DNA from: Myxococcales bacterium
GTDB taxonomy: Bacteria; Myxococcota_A; Polyangia; Nannocystales; Nannocystaceae
DNA: 64,000 bases
Assembly (NCBI GenBank): GCA_020633335.1
Contig: JACKDU010000002.1
Span: 1,054,001-1,118,000 of the forward strand
Direction of reading: 5' to 3'
Part shown: positions 1 to 8,329 of the stretch, in pieces
Position numbering within the stretch: the stretch's first letter is position 1
How the letters are laid out: every line of letters starts with the position of its first letter
Notes under the pieces: model-generated
What the model was told of the DNA's origin: nothing
Databases searched by the model: none
What the model saw: only the letters and a program-made list of their open reading frames with translations
Made by a program: the position numbers and the translations under genes

Positions 1-16
1 GCCGCGGCGAACGACA

Positions 17-30
17 TGTTCTGAGAGACA
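17..30. repeat. TGTTC-TGAG-AGACA interrupted palindrome after smc
   Basis: A member of the dispersed 14-bp palindrome family described in the findings. It lies 7 nt beyond the smc stop codon, so on the minus strand it could act as a weak 3' hairpin. Its arms differ from the consensus TGTCC/GGACA at one base each. Nothing else is visible in bases 1-36. Confidence 0.5.
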
Positions 31-36
31 TCCGGC

Positions 37-3000
37 CTAGGACGCCAGCTCGATCGCCCGCCGCATGTTCACCGAGACCAGCTTCGAGACCCCGCGCTGC
101 TCCATCGTCACCCCGTAGAGGCGATCGGCCGCCTCCATCGTCCGCTTGTTGTGGGTGATGATGATGAACTGCGTGCGCTCGGCGAGCTCCTTGACCAGGT
201 TCGAGAAGCGGCCGACGTTCGCCTCGTCGAGCGGCGCGTCGACCTCGTCGAGGAGGCAGAAGGGGCTCGGCTTGATCAGGAAGATCGCGAAGATCAGCGA
301 GGTCGCGGTCAACGCCTTCTCGCCGCCGCTGAGCAGCTCCAGGCTCCGCACCTGCTTGCCCGGCGGCTGGGCGATGATCTCGACGCCGGTGCCGAGGAGG
401 TCGCTCGGATCGGTGAGCTTGAGCTCCGCCCGGCCGCCGTTGAAGAGGCGGGGGAAGAGCGTCTGGAACATGTCATTGACCGCCTTGAAGGTCTCGATGA
501 AGCGATCTCGGGTGGTCCGGTTGATCTTGTCGATCGCCTCCTGGAGCTGGGCGATCGCGTCCTCGAGGTCCTTCTTCTGGGCGCTCAGGTACTCGAAGCG
601 CTCCGAGACCTCCTCGTACTCCTCGATCGCGGTGAGGTTGACCTCGCCCATCCGGCCGAGGATCCGCTTGAGCTCCTTGACCCGCTCGGCCTCGGCCCGG
701 GTCGCCTGCGGGCGATCGTGGAAGTCGATGAGCACCTCGGCGAGGTCGACGTCGAAGCGCTCGCCGATGTCGGCGCGGAGGTGGCCGAGCTCGAGGCTCA
801 GCTCCTTGAGCGCCATCTCGACCTCGCGCAGGCGCTCACGCTCCTCGTCGAGGAGGCGCCGGAGGTTGCGGATCGCCTGCTCGGTCTCGTCGACCGCGAC
901 GCGGGCGGAGTCGTAGGCCTCGCGGGCGTCGTGGCCGGCCTTCACCGCCTCGCTGTGCTCGTCGAGGAGGCCCGCGCGGGCCTCGCGGGCGGCCTCGATC
1001 GCCGCGTCGAGCTCGGTGATCCGGGCCTCGCCGTCGGCCGCGTGCTGGGCGAGGCGACGGGCGCGCTCGCGCTCGCTCTGGACCTGACGCTCGAGGCGGG
1101 CCTTGGCGCCGACCAGCGCGTCGCGCTGCTGCTGCCAGCGGGCGATCGCCACCTTGGCCTCGGTGAGCATCTCGCCGATCCGATCGCGCTGCTCGGTCAG
1201 CGCCTCGATCGCCTGGGCGCCCTCAAGCTGGGTCGCCTCGAGCTCGGGGAGGCGGGCCTCGGCGGCCGCGAGCGCCTCCTCCTGGCCGCTCCGCTCGTTC
1301 GCGCGGCCGTCGCGGCTCTGCTCGAGGCGCTGACGATCGCGGACGAGGCCGTCCCGCTGGCGCTCGAGGCCGGCGATCGCCTGCTCGAGGCGCCTGACCT
1401 CCTGGACATGTGCGACTCGGGTCCGCTCGGCCTCGAGGAGGCGGGCCTCGCCCTCCTCGCGCTCGGCCTCGACGCTCGCCAGGCGTTCGGCGATCCCCTG
1501 GTGGCGGGCGCGGGCGGCCTCGAGGTCCTCGCCGAGCACCCGCACCGCCTCGCCGAGCTCGCGGATCTCCCGCTTCTGCTGGAGGAGCGCGGAGTCGAGG
1601 GACTTCGACGAGCCGCCGACGATCACCCCGGAGGGCTCGATCCGATCGCCCTCGGCGGTGACGATCGTCGCGCGCACGGAGCCCTGCTGCCAGAGCTCGA
1701 GGGCGTCGGCGAGGCGATCGACGACGACCGCGTCGCCGAGGAGCTCGTGGGCGAGGGGGCGGAGCTCGGGGCGGACGTCGATGAGATCGACGAGGCGGCC
1801 GCGGACGCCGGGGAGGCTCGGCGGCGCCTCGGCCTCGGGCGACGCGGGGACGTCGGCCGTCGGCGAGGCGTCCGACTCGCCCGAGAGATCGACGATCTCG
1901 ATCGCCCCCTCGCGGCTCGGCGTCGCCCACCGCGGCACCTCGGCGCGGGCCGAGCGGACGCTCCGACAGGCCGCCGGCAGGAAGGCGGTGCGCCCCTCCT
2001 GGGCCTCCTTGAGGAGCTCGACCCCCTGGGCGCCGACCGGCGGCGCGGCGACGACGATCCCCTGCAGGCGATCGCCGAGGAGGGCCGAGACCGCGGCCTC
2101 GAGGTCGGCGGGCGCGGCGATGTAGTCCGCCATGATCCCGAGCACCGCCTCGCCGCCCGCGTCGGCGGCGAGCTCGGCCCGCCGCTGCATCACCACCTGC
2201 ACCCCGCTCGCGCAGCCGCGGTAGCGGCTCTGGATCTCCTCGAGGGAGACCAGCCGCGAGCGCGCCCGCTGGAGCTCGCCGCGGCGGGTGTCGAGCTCGA
2301 CCTCGGAGCGCTTGACCTCGGCGCGGAGGACCTGGCGCTCGCGGTCGAGCTCGGCCCGCCGGGCCTGGAGCTCCTCGGTCGCCCCCTCCGCGGCCTCGCG
2401 GGCGAGCCGGGCGGCCTCGAGCTCCTCGCTGGCGGCCGCGATCGCGGCCCCGAGGCGCTCGTCCTCGCCGGTGAGCCCGGCGATCCGCTGCTCGAGATCG
2501 GCGAGGGTCTCGGCCTGCGACGCGAGGGTCGCCCGCAGGCTGGCGAGCTGGGCCCGCACCCGCGACTCCTCCGAGCGCGCCCGATCGACGTCGGCCCGCT
2601 GGTTGCGGAGCCGGAGGCTGAGATCCTCGTGCTCGGCCTCGAAGCGCTCGAGGGTCTCCTCGGAGCCGCCCGGGCCCTCGCTCTCCTCGAGGAGCACGAG
2701 CTGCGAGCGCGCCTCCTCGAGCTCGGCCTCGATCGCCTCGAGGCTGCGATCGACCGCCGCCGCCTCGGCCCGCGACTGGCCGACCGCCTGCCGCAGGCTC
2801 TCCTGCTCGCGCCGCCGGAAGCCCTCCTCGGCCTCGCCGACCTGGAGGCGGTTCTCGAGGTCAAAGACCCGCTGCTGGGCGGCCTTGAGCGCCTCCTCGC
2901 GGCCCAGGAGCTCGACCCGCTGGGCCTCGATCCGCCCCTCGTGGCCGGCGAGGGCCGAGCGCAGCGCGCCGACCTGCTCGCTGAGATCGACCCGCCGCGC

Positions 3001-3741
3001 CTCGAGCACCCGGCTCGTCACCTCGAGCTCGAGGAAGCGGTGGCTCGAGGTCCAGAGATCGAGATCGCGGAGCTCGCCACGGTACCGCTTGTAGCGCTCG
3101 GCCTTCTGGGCCTGGCGGCGGAGGGTGCCGAGGCGCCCCTCGAGCTCGCCGAGGACGTCGGAGACCCGCAGGAGGTTCTGCTGGGTCTGCTCGATCCGCC
3201 GCTCCGCCGCGACCTTCTGCCCCTTGAAGCGGGTGATCCCGGCGGCCTCGTCGATGATCGCCCGGCGATCCTCGGGCTTCGACGAGACGATCTTGCCGAC
3301 CTGCCCCTGCTCGATGATCGAGTAGCCCCGCGCGCCCGCGCCGGTCCCGAGCATCAGCTCCTGGATGTCGCGGAGGCGGCAGGGCACCTTGTTTATCAGG
3401 TACTCGCTGGTGCCGTCGCTGTAGAGGCGGCGGGTGATCGCCACCTCGGAGTAGTTGAGGTAGGCGGCCGGCACCGAGCCGTCGTTCTCAAAGGTCAGGG
3501 TGACCTCGGCCATCCCGCCGGGCCCCCGGGTCGCGCAGCCGGCGAAGATCACGTCGCGCATGCCGCTGCCGCGGAGGTGCTTGGCCCGCTGCTCGCCGAG
3601 CGACCAGCGGATCGCGTCGACGATGTTCGACTTGCCGCAGCCGTTCGGCCCGATCACCCCGGTGACGTGGTCGTCGACGTGGATGACCTCGCGATCGGCG
3701 AAGGACTTGAAGCCGATGATCTCGATCTTCTTGATCCGCAT
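37..3741 (-). CDS. smc: Chromosome segregation ATPase SMC
   Basis: Structural maintenance of chromosomes ATPase, the core of the bacterial SMC-ScpAB condensin that compacts and separates sister chromosomes. The 1234-aa product has the full family layout: Walker A GPNGCGKSN at residues 31-39, a long coiled coil, a hinge domain around 520-690, a second coil, the ABC signature LSGGEKALT near 1137 and Walker B CLLDEVDAP near 1162. The ATG at 3741 is chosen because the conserved N-terminus MRIKKIEIIGFKSFAD begins there; about 71 further open codons upstream are Arg/Pro-rich and unlike the family. It is transcribed divergently from ftsY across a 313-nt gap. scpA and scpB are not in the window. The hinge carries an insertion rich in Pro/Glu/Ala (around + coordinates 1800-1900) that is longer than I would expect. 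Confidence 0.97.
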   Translation of the reverse strand: MRIKKIEIIGFKSFADREVIHVDDHVTGVIGPNGCGKSNIVDAIRWSLGEQRAKHLRGSGMRDVIFAGCATRGPGGMAEVTLTFENDGSVPAAYLNYSEVAITRRLYSDGTSEYLINKVPCRLRDIQELMLGTGAGARGYSIIEQGQVGKIVSSKPEDRRAIIDEAAGITRFKGQKVAAERRIEQTQQNLLRVSDVLGELEGRLGTLRRQAQKAERYKRYRGELRDLDLWTSSHRFLELEVTSRVLEARRVDLSEQVGALRSALAGHEGRIEAQRVELLGREEALKAAQQRVFDLENRLQVGEAEEGFRRREQESLRQAVGQSRAEAAAVDRSLEAIEAELEEARSQLVLLEESEGPGGSEETLERFEAEHEDLSLRLRNQRADVDRARSEESRVRAQLASLRATLASQAETLADLEQRIAGLTGEDERLGAAIAAASEELEAARLAREAAEGATEELQARRAELDRERQVLRAEVKRSEVELDTRRGELQRARSRLVSLEEIQSRYRGCASGVQVVMQRRAELAADAGGEAVLGIMADYIAAPADLEAAVSALLGDRLQGIVVAAPPVGAQGVELLKEAQEGRTAFLPAACRSVRSARAEVPRWATPSREGAIEIVDLSGESDASPTADVPASPEAEAPPSLPGVRGRLVDLIDVRPELRPLAHELLGDAVVVDRLADALELWQQGSVRATIVTAEGDRIEPSGVIVGGSSKSLDSALLQQKREIRELGEAVRVLGEDLEAARARHQGIAERLASVEAEREEGEARLLEAERTRVAHVQEVRRLEQAIAGLERQRDGLVRDRQRLEQSRDGRANERSGQEEALAAAEARLPELEATQLEGAQAIEALTEQRDRIGEMLTEAKVAIARWQQQRDALVGAKARLERQVQSERERARRLAQHAADGEARITELDAAIEAAREARAGLLDEHSEAVKAGHDAREAYDSARVAVDETEQAIRNLRRLLDEERERLREVEMALKELSLELGHLRADIGERFDVDLAEVLIDFHDRPQATRAEAERVKELKRILGRMGEVNLTAIEEYEEVSERFEYLSAQKKDLEDAIAQLQEAIDKINRTTRDRFIETFKAVNDMFQTLFPRLFNGGRAELKLTDPSDLLGTGVEIIAQPPGKQVRSLELLSGGEKALTATSLIFAIFLIKPSPFCLLDEVDAPLDEANVGRFSNLVKELAERTQFIIITHNKRTMEAADRLYGVTMEQRGVSKLVSVNMRRAIELAS

Positions 3742-4054
3742 GGGTCGGCCGCGCTGGGATAGCACCCGACAGGCTGCGCCGAAAGGCCGCCAGGAGGGCC
3801 CCGGACCCCGCAGAGCGGGCCCAGGGCCCTCCTGTGGATATCTCGGGTGAGCCACGGAGGGCGGCGAGAGGCGACAATTCGCGCGCGCACGGCGATCCCG
3901 AGGCGGCGGCCCGGAGCGGCGGCCGCGGTCGCAGAGGGCCCCTCGGCGGCCCAAAACGCGATCCCGAGGCGATCCCGGGAGATCTCCCCGCCGCCGTCGG
4001 TCCCGGGCTTTTCCCTTTTAGGCCCCCCGCCCCTGTGCTACGAGACCCCCTGCA
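3742..4054. promoter_or_regulatory. Divergent smc/ftsY regulatory gap with inverted repeat
   Basis: This gap must hold promoters for both genes. Its most striking element is a perfect 10-bp inverted repeat, AGGAGGGCCC at 3792-3801 and GGGCCCTCCT at 3824-3833, with 22 nt between the arms. It could be an operator or an RNA stem in either leader. A TATCCC hexamer on the minus strand (3761-3756) stands 14 nt before the smc ATG and may be its -10 element. On the plus strand CCCTGTGCTAC at 4031-4041 lies just before the ftsY GTG, and the same 11-mer recurs at 5469-5479 in a promoter-like setting. No gene is visible in the gap. Confidence 0.45.
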
Positions 4055-5254
4055 GTGAGTCCTGCGGTCATCGCCATCGTCGCGATCCTCGGCGCCGTCC
4101 TGATCGGCGCGGTGATCTACGCGGTCACCCGCCGAGGACAGGAGCTGCCGCCCGGCGCCGAGCCGCGGATGCTCGAGCCCGAGGCGCCCGAGCGCCCAGA
4201 GCCGGTCACCCCCGTCGAAGGCCCGACGCCGGCCAAGCCCAAGGCGGTCCCGGCCCCCGTCGCCAAACCGGCGGAGAGCCCCGCCCAGCGAGAGCAGCGC
4301 GAGCGCTACCTCAAGGGCCTCGCGCAGACCCGCGGCGGCTTCGTCGCCCGCCTCTCCCGCCTCTTCCGCGGGCGCCCGCAGGTCTCCGAGGATCTCAAGG
4401 ATGAGGTCGAGACCGTCCTCTTCACCGCCGACATCGGGGTCCGCACCGCCCAGAAGATGATCGAGCTGGTCTCCGACGTCCTCGACAAGAGCACCGTCGC
4501 CGACCCCGACGCGGTCTGGTCGGTGATCCGCAAGGCGAGCCTCGAGATCCTCGACGTCCCGGCGCCGCCCCTCGACTACGACCCGACCCCGGGCCCCTAC
4601 GTCCTCTTGATGATCGGCGTCAACGGGGTCGGCAAGACCACGACCCTCGGCAAGCTGGCGGCGATGCACAAGGCCGCCGGTCGCAAGGTGCTCCTGGTCG
4701 CCGGCGACACCTTCCGGGCCGCCGCCTGCGAGCAGCTCGAGGTCTGGGCCCAGCGCGTCGGCGCCGGGATCCACCTCGGCAAGGAGAACGCGGATCCCTC
4801 GTCGGTGATCCACGACGGGATCGCCCGGGGCCGCGACGAGGGCTACGACATCGTCCTCTGCGACACCGCCGGCCGCCTCCACACCAAGAAGGAGCTGATG
4901 GCCGAGCTCGGCAAGATCCGTCGGGCCTGCGCCAAGGCGATGGGGCGCGGCCTCGCCGACGCCGAGGCCGAGGCGATCGCCGGCCCCCACGACACCTTCC
5001 TGGTCCTCGACGCGACCATCGGCCAGAACGCCCTCGCCCAGGCCGAGCTCTTCAAGGAGACCATGGACTTCACCGGCCTGGTCCTGACCAAGCTCGACGG
5101 CACCGCCAAGGGGGGAGTGATCCTCGGGGTCTGTGACTCGCTCCGCGTGCCCGTGCGCTTCGTCGGGATCGGCGAGCGTGTCGACGACCTGCGCGAGTTC
5201 GACCCGGAGATGTTCGTCGACGCCCTCTTCGCCCCCCAGGAGGGCGCGGCATAA
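4055..5254 (+). CDS. ftsY: Signal recognition particle receptor FtsY
   Basis: SRP-receptor GTPase that docks the SRP-ribosome complex at the inner membrane for co-translational insertion. The 399-aa protein starts with a predicted transmembrane helix (residues 4-24), then a Pro/Glu-rich acidic linker (A region, about 30-80) and the NG domain from about residue 85. GTPase motifs are intact: P-loop GVNGVGKTT at 188-196, DTAGRLH at 270-276 and TKLDGTAKGG near 343. The start is a GTG immediately before the membrane helix. An N-terminal anchor is a known variant among FtsY proteins; E. coli FtsY lacks one. The gene faces away from smc and is followed by a short CCTCT/AGAGG hairpin (5255-5266). Confidence 0.97.
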   Translation: MSPAVIAIVAILGAVLIGAVIYAVTRRGQELPPGAEPRMLEPEAPERPEPVTPVEGPTPAKPKAVPAPVAKPAESPAQREQRERYLKGLAQTRGGFVARLSRLFRGRPQVSEDLKDEVETVLFTADIGVRTAQKMIELVSDVLDKSTVADPDAVWSVIRKASLEILDVPAPPLDYDPTPGPYVLLMIGVNGVGKTTTLGKLAAMHKAAGRKVLLVAGDTFRAAACEQLEVWAQRVGAGIHLGKENADPSSVIHDGIARGRDEGYDIVLCDTAGRLHTKKELMAELGKIRRACAKAMGRGLADAEAEAIAGPHDTFLVLDATIGQNALAQAELFKETMDFTGLVLTKLDGTAKGGVILGVCDSLRVPVRFVGIGERVDDLREFDPEMFVDALFAPQEGAA

Positions 5255-5407
5255 CCTCTCTAGAGGCGCGCCCGACCGCCTTGGGGCCCTTCAGAGCTAT
5301 CCTGCGCGTCGGAGATCCCTTCGAAGGTTTCGCGGCGCGGCGATGGGCGACGGCGATCACGTCCTCGAATGGACGGCGGATCCTGCAGCCAGGCGTGGTC
5401 AAAGACG

Positions 5408-5423
5408 GCCAGGCAACCCTGGC
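5408..5423. terminator. GCCAGG-CAAC-CCTGGC hairpin followed by A5
   Basis: Six-base perfect arms (5408-5413 and 5418-5423) around a CAAC loop, then AAAAA on the plus strand. It lies in the 332-nt gap between ftsY and the next gene. The A-run rather than a T-run means it is not a classical plus-strand intrinsic terminator, so its role is uncertain. Confidence 0.35.
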
Positions 5424-5452
5424 AAAAACCTTGGACCCCCCCCTTCGCCCAG

Positions 5453-5482
5453 TTGTGACCTAGCGGCGCCCTGTGCTACCGT
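5453..5482 (+). promoter_or_regulatory. Promoter candidate TTGTGA-N18-TACCGT
   Basis: A -35-like TTGTGA at 5453-5458 and a -10-like TACCGT at 5477-5482 are separated by 18 nt. They precede the beta-barrel gene at 5587, which would leave an untranslated leader of roughly 100 nt. The -10 sits in CCCTGTGCTAC, an 11-mer shared with the region before ftsY. Confidence 0.45.
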
Positions 5483-5586
5483 CCGGCACCACCTGCGTAT
5501 CGCTGTGTACGCAACGTTCGAGACCCTCCGACTTCCCGAGCTCTCCCTCCCCCGAACTTTCAGCGCCCGTCGACCCTGAGGTGAGC

Positions 5587-6612
5587 ATGCGACGAACCCT
5601 TAGAAGCACCGCTGCAGTAGCCCTACTGGCCGCAGCATGGGCCATCCCGACCCAGGCAAACGCCGCCCTGGCCCCCGCCCCCGAAGAAGATGACGACGTC
5701 GTTATTGACGACGACGAGATGGAAGGCGACGCCGCCCCTGCCGAAGGGGGGGATAAGGGCGAAGGCGGAGAGGCCGGAGCCGAGGCTGGAGCCGAGGCCG
5801 GCGTCGATGTCGGCGGCCTCTTCGGCGACGAAAAGAAGAAGGACACCACCGAGAGCTCCGAGAAGGGCGACACCGGTGGCGCGGACTCCGAGGCTCAGCA
5901 GCTCAAGGAGGACAAGGCCTTCATCACCGTCGTCCAGCGCCAACGCTTCCTCAAGAAGAAGCGCTTCGACATCCAGCCGCAGTTCGGCATCACGGCGAAC
6001 GATCCCTTCGTCCGCCACTATGTCGTCGGCGCCGAGTTCAACTACTGGCTGTCGAACCGGATGGCGGTGGGTATCACCGGCACCGGCTTCTTCGGCAACA
6101 AGACCTCGCGCTACAGCAACATCCGCGCCCAGGAAGGCCTCCTGCTCACCGCCAACAAGACGCTTTGGCAGGCGAGCGCGAACTTCCTCTACAACCCGAT
6201 CTACGGGAAGATCTCGGTCTTCAACCGCGCGCTGATGCACTGGGAGGCCTACATCCAGGTCGGCGGCGGTGTCATCCAGACCCAGGTGATCCCGCGCTTC
6301 GAGGCGCTCCACGAGCCCTTCCGGACGATCGCCCCCCAGGGCAACTTCACGATCGGCTCGCGCTACTACATCCCCTCGTCGGACTTCGTGTCGTTCAACA
6401 TCGGCGTCCGCACCTGGATCTTCCCCGACAAGCTCGAGCCCGCCCAGCGCGGCCCGAGCACCGGGGTCGACGGTCTTGGCGACCTCGCCAACCTCGACGA
6501 TCCCAAGGAGGCCAAGGCGAACGCCCAGAGCGCGCTCTCGTTCAACACGGTCTTCTTCCTGGGCGTGAGCTTCTACTTCCCCACCTCCTTCGAATACACC
6601 ACCCGCCGCTAA
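5587..6612 (+). CDS. Outer membrane beta-barrel protein (acidic N-terminal linker)
   Basis: Predicted outer-membrane beta-barrel of 341 aa. A Sec signal peptide (MRRTLRSTAAVALLAAAWA..., cleavage near QANA-AL) is followed by an Asp/Glu/Gly/Ala-rich linker to about residue 105, then alternating strands such as FDIQPQFGITAND and FNYWLSNRMAVGITGTGF. The ATG at 5587 is used because it begins the signal peptide and has a GAGGTG ribosome site just upstream; an open stretch from 5473 lacks these. The next gene, 12 nt downstream, encodes a paralogue with the same strand pattern. The family resembles the outer membrane beta-barrel domain proteins common in Myxococcota. The acidic linker may bind cations or peptidoglycan; that is inference. 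Substrate and function are unknown. Confidence 0.75.
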   Translation: MRRTLRSTAAVALLAAAWAIPTQANAALAPAPEEDDDVVIDDDEMEGDAAPAEGGDKGEGGEAGAEAGAEAGVDVGGLFGDEKKKDTTESSEKGDTGGADSEAQQLKEDKAFITVVQRQRFLKKKRFDIQPQFGITANDPFVRHYVVGAEFNYWLSNRMAVGITGTGFFGNKTSRYSNIRAQEGLLLTANKTLWQASANFLYNPIYGKISVFNRALMHWEAYIQVGGGVIQTQVIPRFEALHEPFRTIAPQGNFTIGSRYYIPSSDFVSFNIGVRTWIFPDKLEPAQRGPSTGVDGLGDLANLDDPKEAKANAQSALSFNTVFFLGVSFYFPTSFEYTTRR

Positions 6613-6624
6613 GAGCTCCTCGAC

Positions 6625-7587
6625 ATGACCAGGAATCGACTGCTCACCTACATGGCGGCTTCCCTGGCCGCTGCCACGCTCCTCGTCCCCGCGACCGCCG
6701 AGGCGAAGCGCAAGAGCCCGCTCGAGGGCAAGCCGGTGGTTGTTCGCAAGCTCGAGCACCGCAAGCTGCGCTTCACGATCACGCCGATGGCGTCGGTCTC
6801 GCTCTCGCAGCCCTTCGTCCACATGGGCTACGCGGGCGCCAAGCTGCAGTTCTACGTCACCGACTGGATCGGCGTCCGCGGCACCTTCCAGTACGGGGTG
6901 CTCCCCCGCGACGCGAAGCTCCTCAACGCCCTCCACGCGGACGGCGGCCTCCCCAACGGGATCCCGGCGGGCTCGCCCGACAACCCGACCGCCGCGCCGC
7001 TCCGTCCGATCACGGAGAAGGACAACCCGGCGCCGCTCCGCCACGACTTCGACGCGGGCCTCACCCGCAACCAGTGGCTGGCCAGCGCCGACGTGGTCTT
7101 CACGCCCTTCGCCGGCAAGCTCGGCCTCTTCTCGGCGATCTTCACCGAGTACGACATCTACCTCTTCGGCGGCCTCGGTCTCTCTGGCTGGAACCGGCAC
7201 TACCCGAACCAGCAGAACACCAGCGAGCTCCTCAACCTCGGTGAGGACTGCCGGCCGACCGACGGCTCGGGCGGCGCGGCGAACGAGGAGTGCGTCCTCC
7301 ACCCGGTCGTCCCCGACACCGGCGTGAAGCTCGGCCCGAGCTTCGGCGGCGGCCTCCACATCTTCATGTCGGACTGGGCCTCGCTCAACCTCGAGGTTCA
7401 GGACATCATGAGCTTCAACAACATCGCCGGCCTCAACCGGACGACCACCGACATCCTCGACGAGGGCCGCGTGGTCGTGGACAAGAACGACAAGAACTGG
7501 AACCACAACGTCACGGTCCAGCTCGGCGTCAAGTTCTACCTCCCGCCCAAGGCAAAGCGCTCGGAGCTCAAGCCCGCTTCGAAGTAG
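6625..7587 (+). CDS. Outer membrane beta-barrel protein, paralogue
   Basis: 320-aa predicted outer-membrane beta-barrel with a signal peptide ending near ATAEA-KRK. It lacks the acidic linker of its upstream neighbour but shares the barrel pattern: a strand with PMASVSLSQPFVHMGYAGAKL, then YVTDWIGVRGTFQYG, parallel to YWLSNRMAVGITGTG in the neighbour. It also ends in the same way, with LGVKFYLPPKAK against LGVSFYFPTSFE. The two genes are 12 nt apart and are probably co-transcribed and co-assembled. A Cys pair (CRPTDG...CVL around residues 208-225) might form a surface disulfide. A strong intrinsic terminator follows at 7608-7637. The exact function is not recognisable. Confidence 0.72.
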   Translation: MTRNRLLTYMAASLAAATLLVPATAEAKRKSPLEGKPVVVRKLEHRKLRFTITPMASVSLSQPFVHMGYAGAKLQFYVTDWIGVRGTFQYGVLPRDAKLLNALHADGGLPNGIPAGSPDNPTAAPLRPITEKDNPAPLRHDFDAGLTRNQWLASADVVFTPFAGKLGLFSAIFTEYDIYLFGGLGLSGWNRHYPNQQNTSELLNLGEDCRPTDGSGGAANEECVLHPVVPDTGVKLGPSFGGGLHIFMSDWASLNLEVQDIMSFNNIAGLNRTTTDILDEGRVVVDKNDKNWNHNVTVQLGVKFYLPPKAKRSELKPASK

Positions 7588-7607
7588 CGGCCTCCGGGCC
7601 GACGCGA

Positions 7608-7637
7608 GGGCGCCACGGCAGAGCCGCGGCGCCCTTT
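7608..7637 (+). terminator. Intrinsic terminator after the beta-barrel pair
   Basis: Stem GGGCGCC (7608-7614), inner stem CGGC-AGA-GCCG (7616-7626), closing arm GGCGCCC (7628-7634) and then TTT. One unpaired A/C step separates the two stems. It lies 20 nt after the stop codon at 7587, where a factor-independent terminator would be expected. A second small palindrome, GCCAAC-TCG-GTTGGC, follows at 7651-7665. Confidence 0.8.
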
Positions 7638-7753
7638 CCATTTGGAGCCTGCCAACTCGGTTGGCGGCGTCGGGCGAGGAGTTGCCGGAGCCGGGGCTGG
7701 CGCCCCCAAATTCCCGAGCAGGTGAGGCCGAAATCATGGCACGCACGTTGCTG

Positions 7754-7759
7754 TAGTGT
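7754..7759 (+). promoter_or_regulatory. -10 candidate TAGTGT before the small lipoprotein
   Basis: TAGTGT, the same hexamer as the -10 candidate at 13402-13407, lies 15 nt before the ATG at 7775. A purine-rich GAGGGGG ribosome site (7762-7768) stands between them. No clear -35 is seen at the right distance. Confidence 0.35.
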
Positions 7760-7774
7760 TCGAGGGGGCTGACC

Positions 7775-8227
7775 ATGGACCACCTGCGCATGCGACTTCG
7801 GACTCTTGCGAGCTCGGCGCTCACGCTCCTCCTGGCGGGGGGGCTCACGGCCTGCCCGGCGAGCGAGCTGGTGCCGCCGGAGCCCGACCTCATCGGCATC
7901 TCGATCCCGATCCCGCCGCCCAGCCTCTTTGAGGCGCCGGTCCAGCGGGTCGACGTCCAGGGCGACACCACCCTGATGGACCCGGTCCCCGAGACCCTGG
8001 TCTTCCTCTACGAGCACAGCAGCGGCCGCGGCTACTTCGTCTTCGCCGAGGGGAGCGCGTTCACCTTCACCGACGTCGAGCTCGACCTGACCGACAACTG
8101 CATGCAGGTCTGGTACGAGGAGCCCGGCGAGGACGGCCACGAGAGCCCCTTCAACTACTACCGGGCGTCGATCGCCGACGACGATCAGACGATCGATCTG
8201 ACCAAGCTCAACCTCGGCTGTCCCTAG
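7775..8227 (+). CDS. Small predicted lipoprotein
   Basis: 150-aa protein with a lipoprotein signal peptide: basic start, hydrophobic LTLLLAGG and lipobox LTAC, so Cys27 should be lipidated. The mature part is acidic and beta-rich (ETLVFLYEHSSGRGYFVFAEG), with two more Cys, at DNCMQVW and at the C-terminus (LGCP), that could pair. GAGGGGG lies 6 nt before the first ATG, supporting that start over the internal ATG at 7790. It follows the terminator of the beta-barrel genes and converges on the sigma-54 regulator. I do not recognise the family; it looks like a small Myxococcota surface lipoprotein. Confidence 0.75.
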   Translation: MDHLRMRLRTLASSALTLLLAGGLTACPASELVPPEPDLIGISIPIPPPSLFEAPVQRVDVQGDTTLMDPVPETLVFLYEHSSGRGYFVFAEGSAFTFTDVELDLTDNCMQVWYEEPGEDGHESPFNYYRASIADDDQTIDLTKLNLGCP

Positions 8228-8329
8228 CGCGACGCGGACGCGACGCGACGCGCACGGCGTCGTCTCGGCGCGCCCGGGCGCGAACGTCGACGTTGGCGTC
8301 GGCGCGCTTGCCCTCCCCTCGCCCGCGGC

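Noticed and set aside
151..3762. A 1203-codon plus-strand open frame opposite smc
   Set aside because: It mirrors the smc codons, consists of Leu/Glu/Ala/Arg runs and has no family motifs. High GC creates such antisense frames.
3488..4990. Minus-strand 500-codon frame over the smc/ftsY gap and ftsY
   Set aside because: It crosses the regulatory gap, overlaps ftsY antisense and has no conserved motif.
8228..8329. CGACGCG-rich convergent gap as a terminator
   Set aside because: It has short repeats and a GCGC...GCGC self-complementary patch but no stable stem with a T-run.
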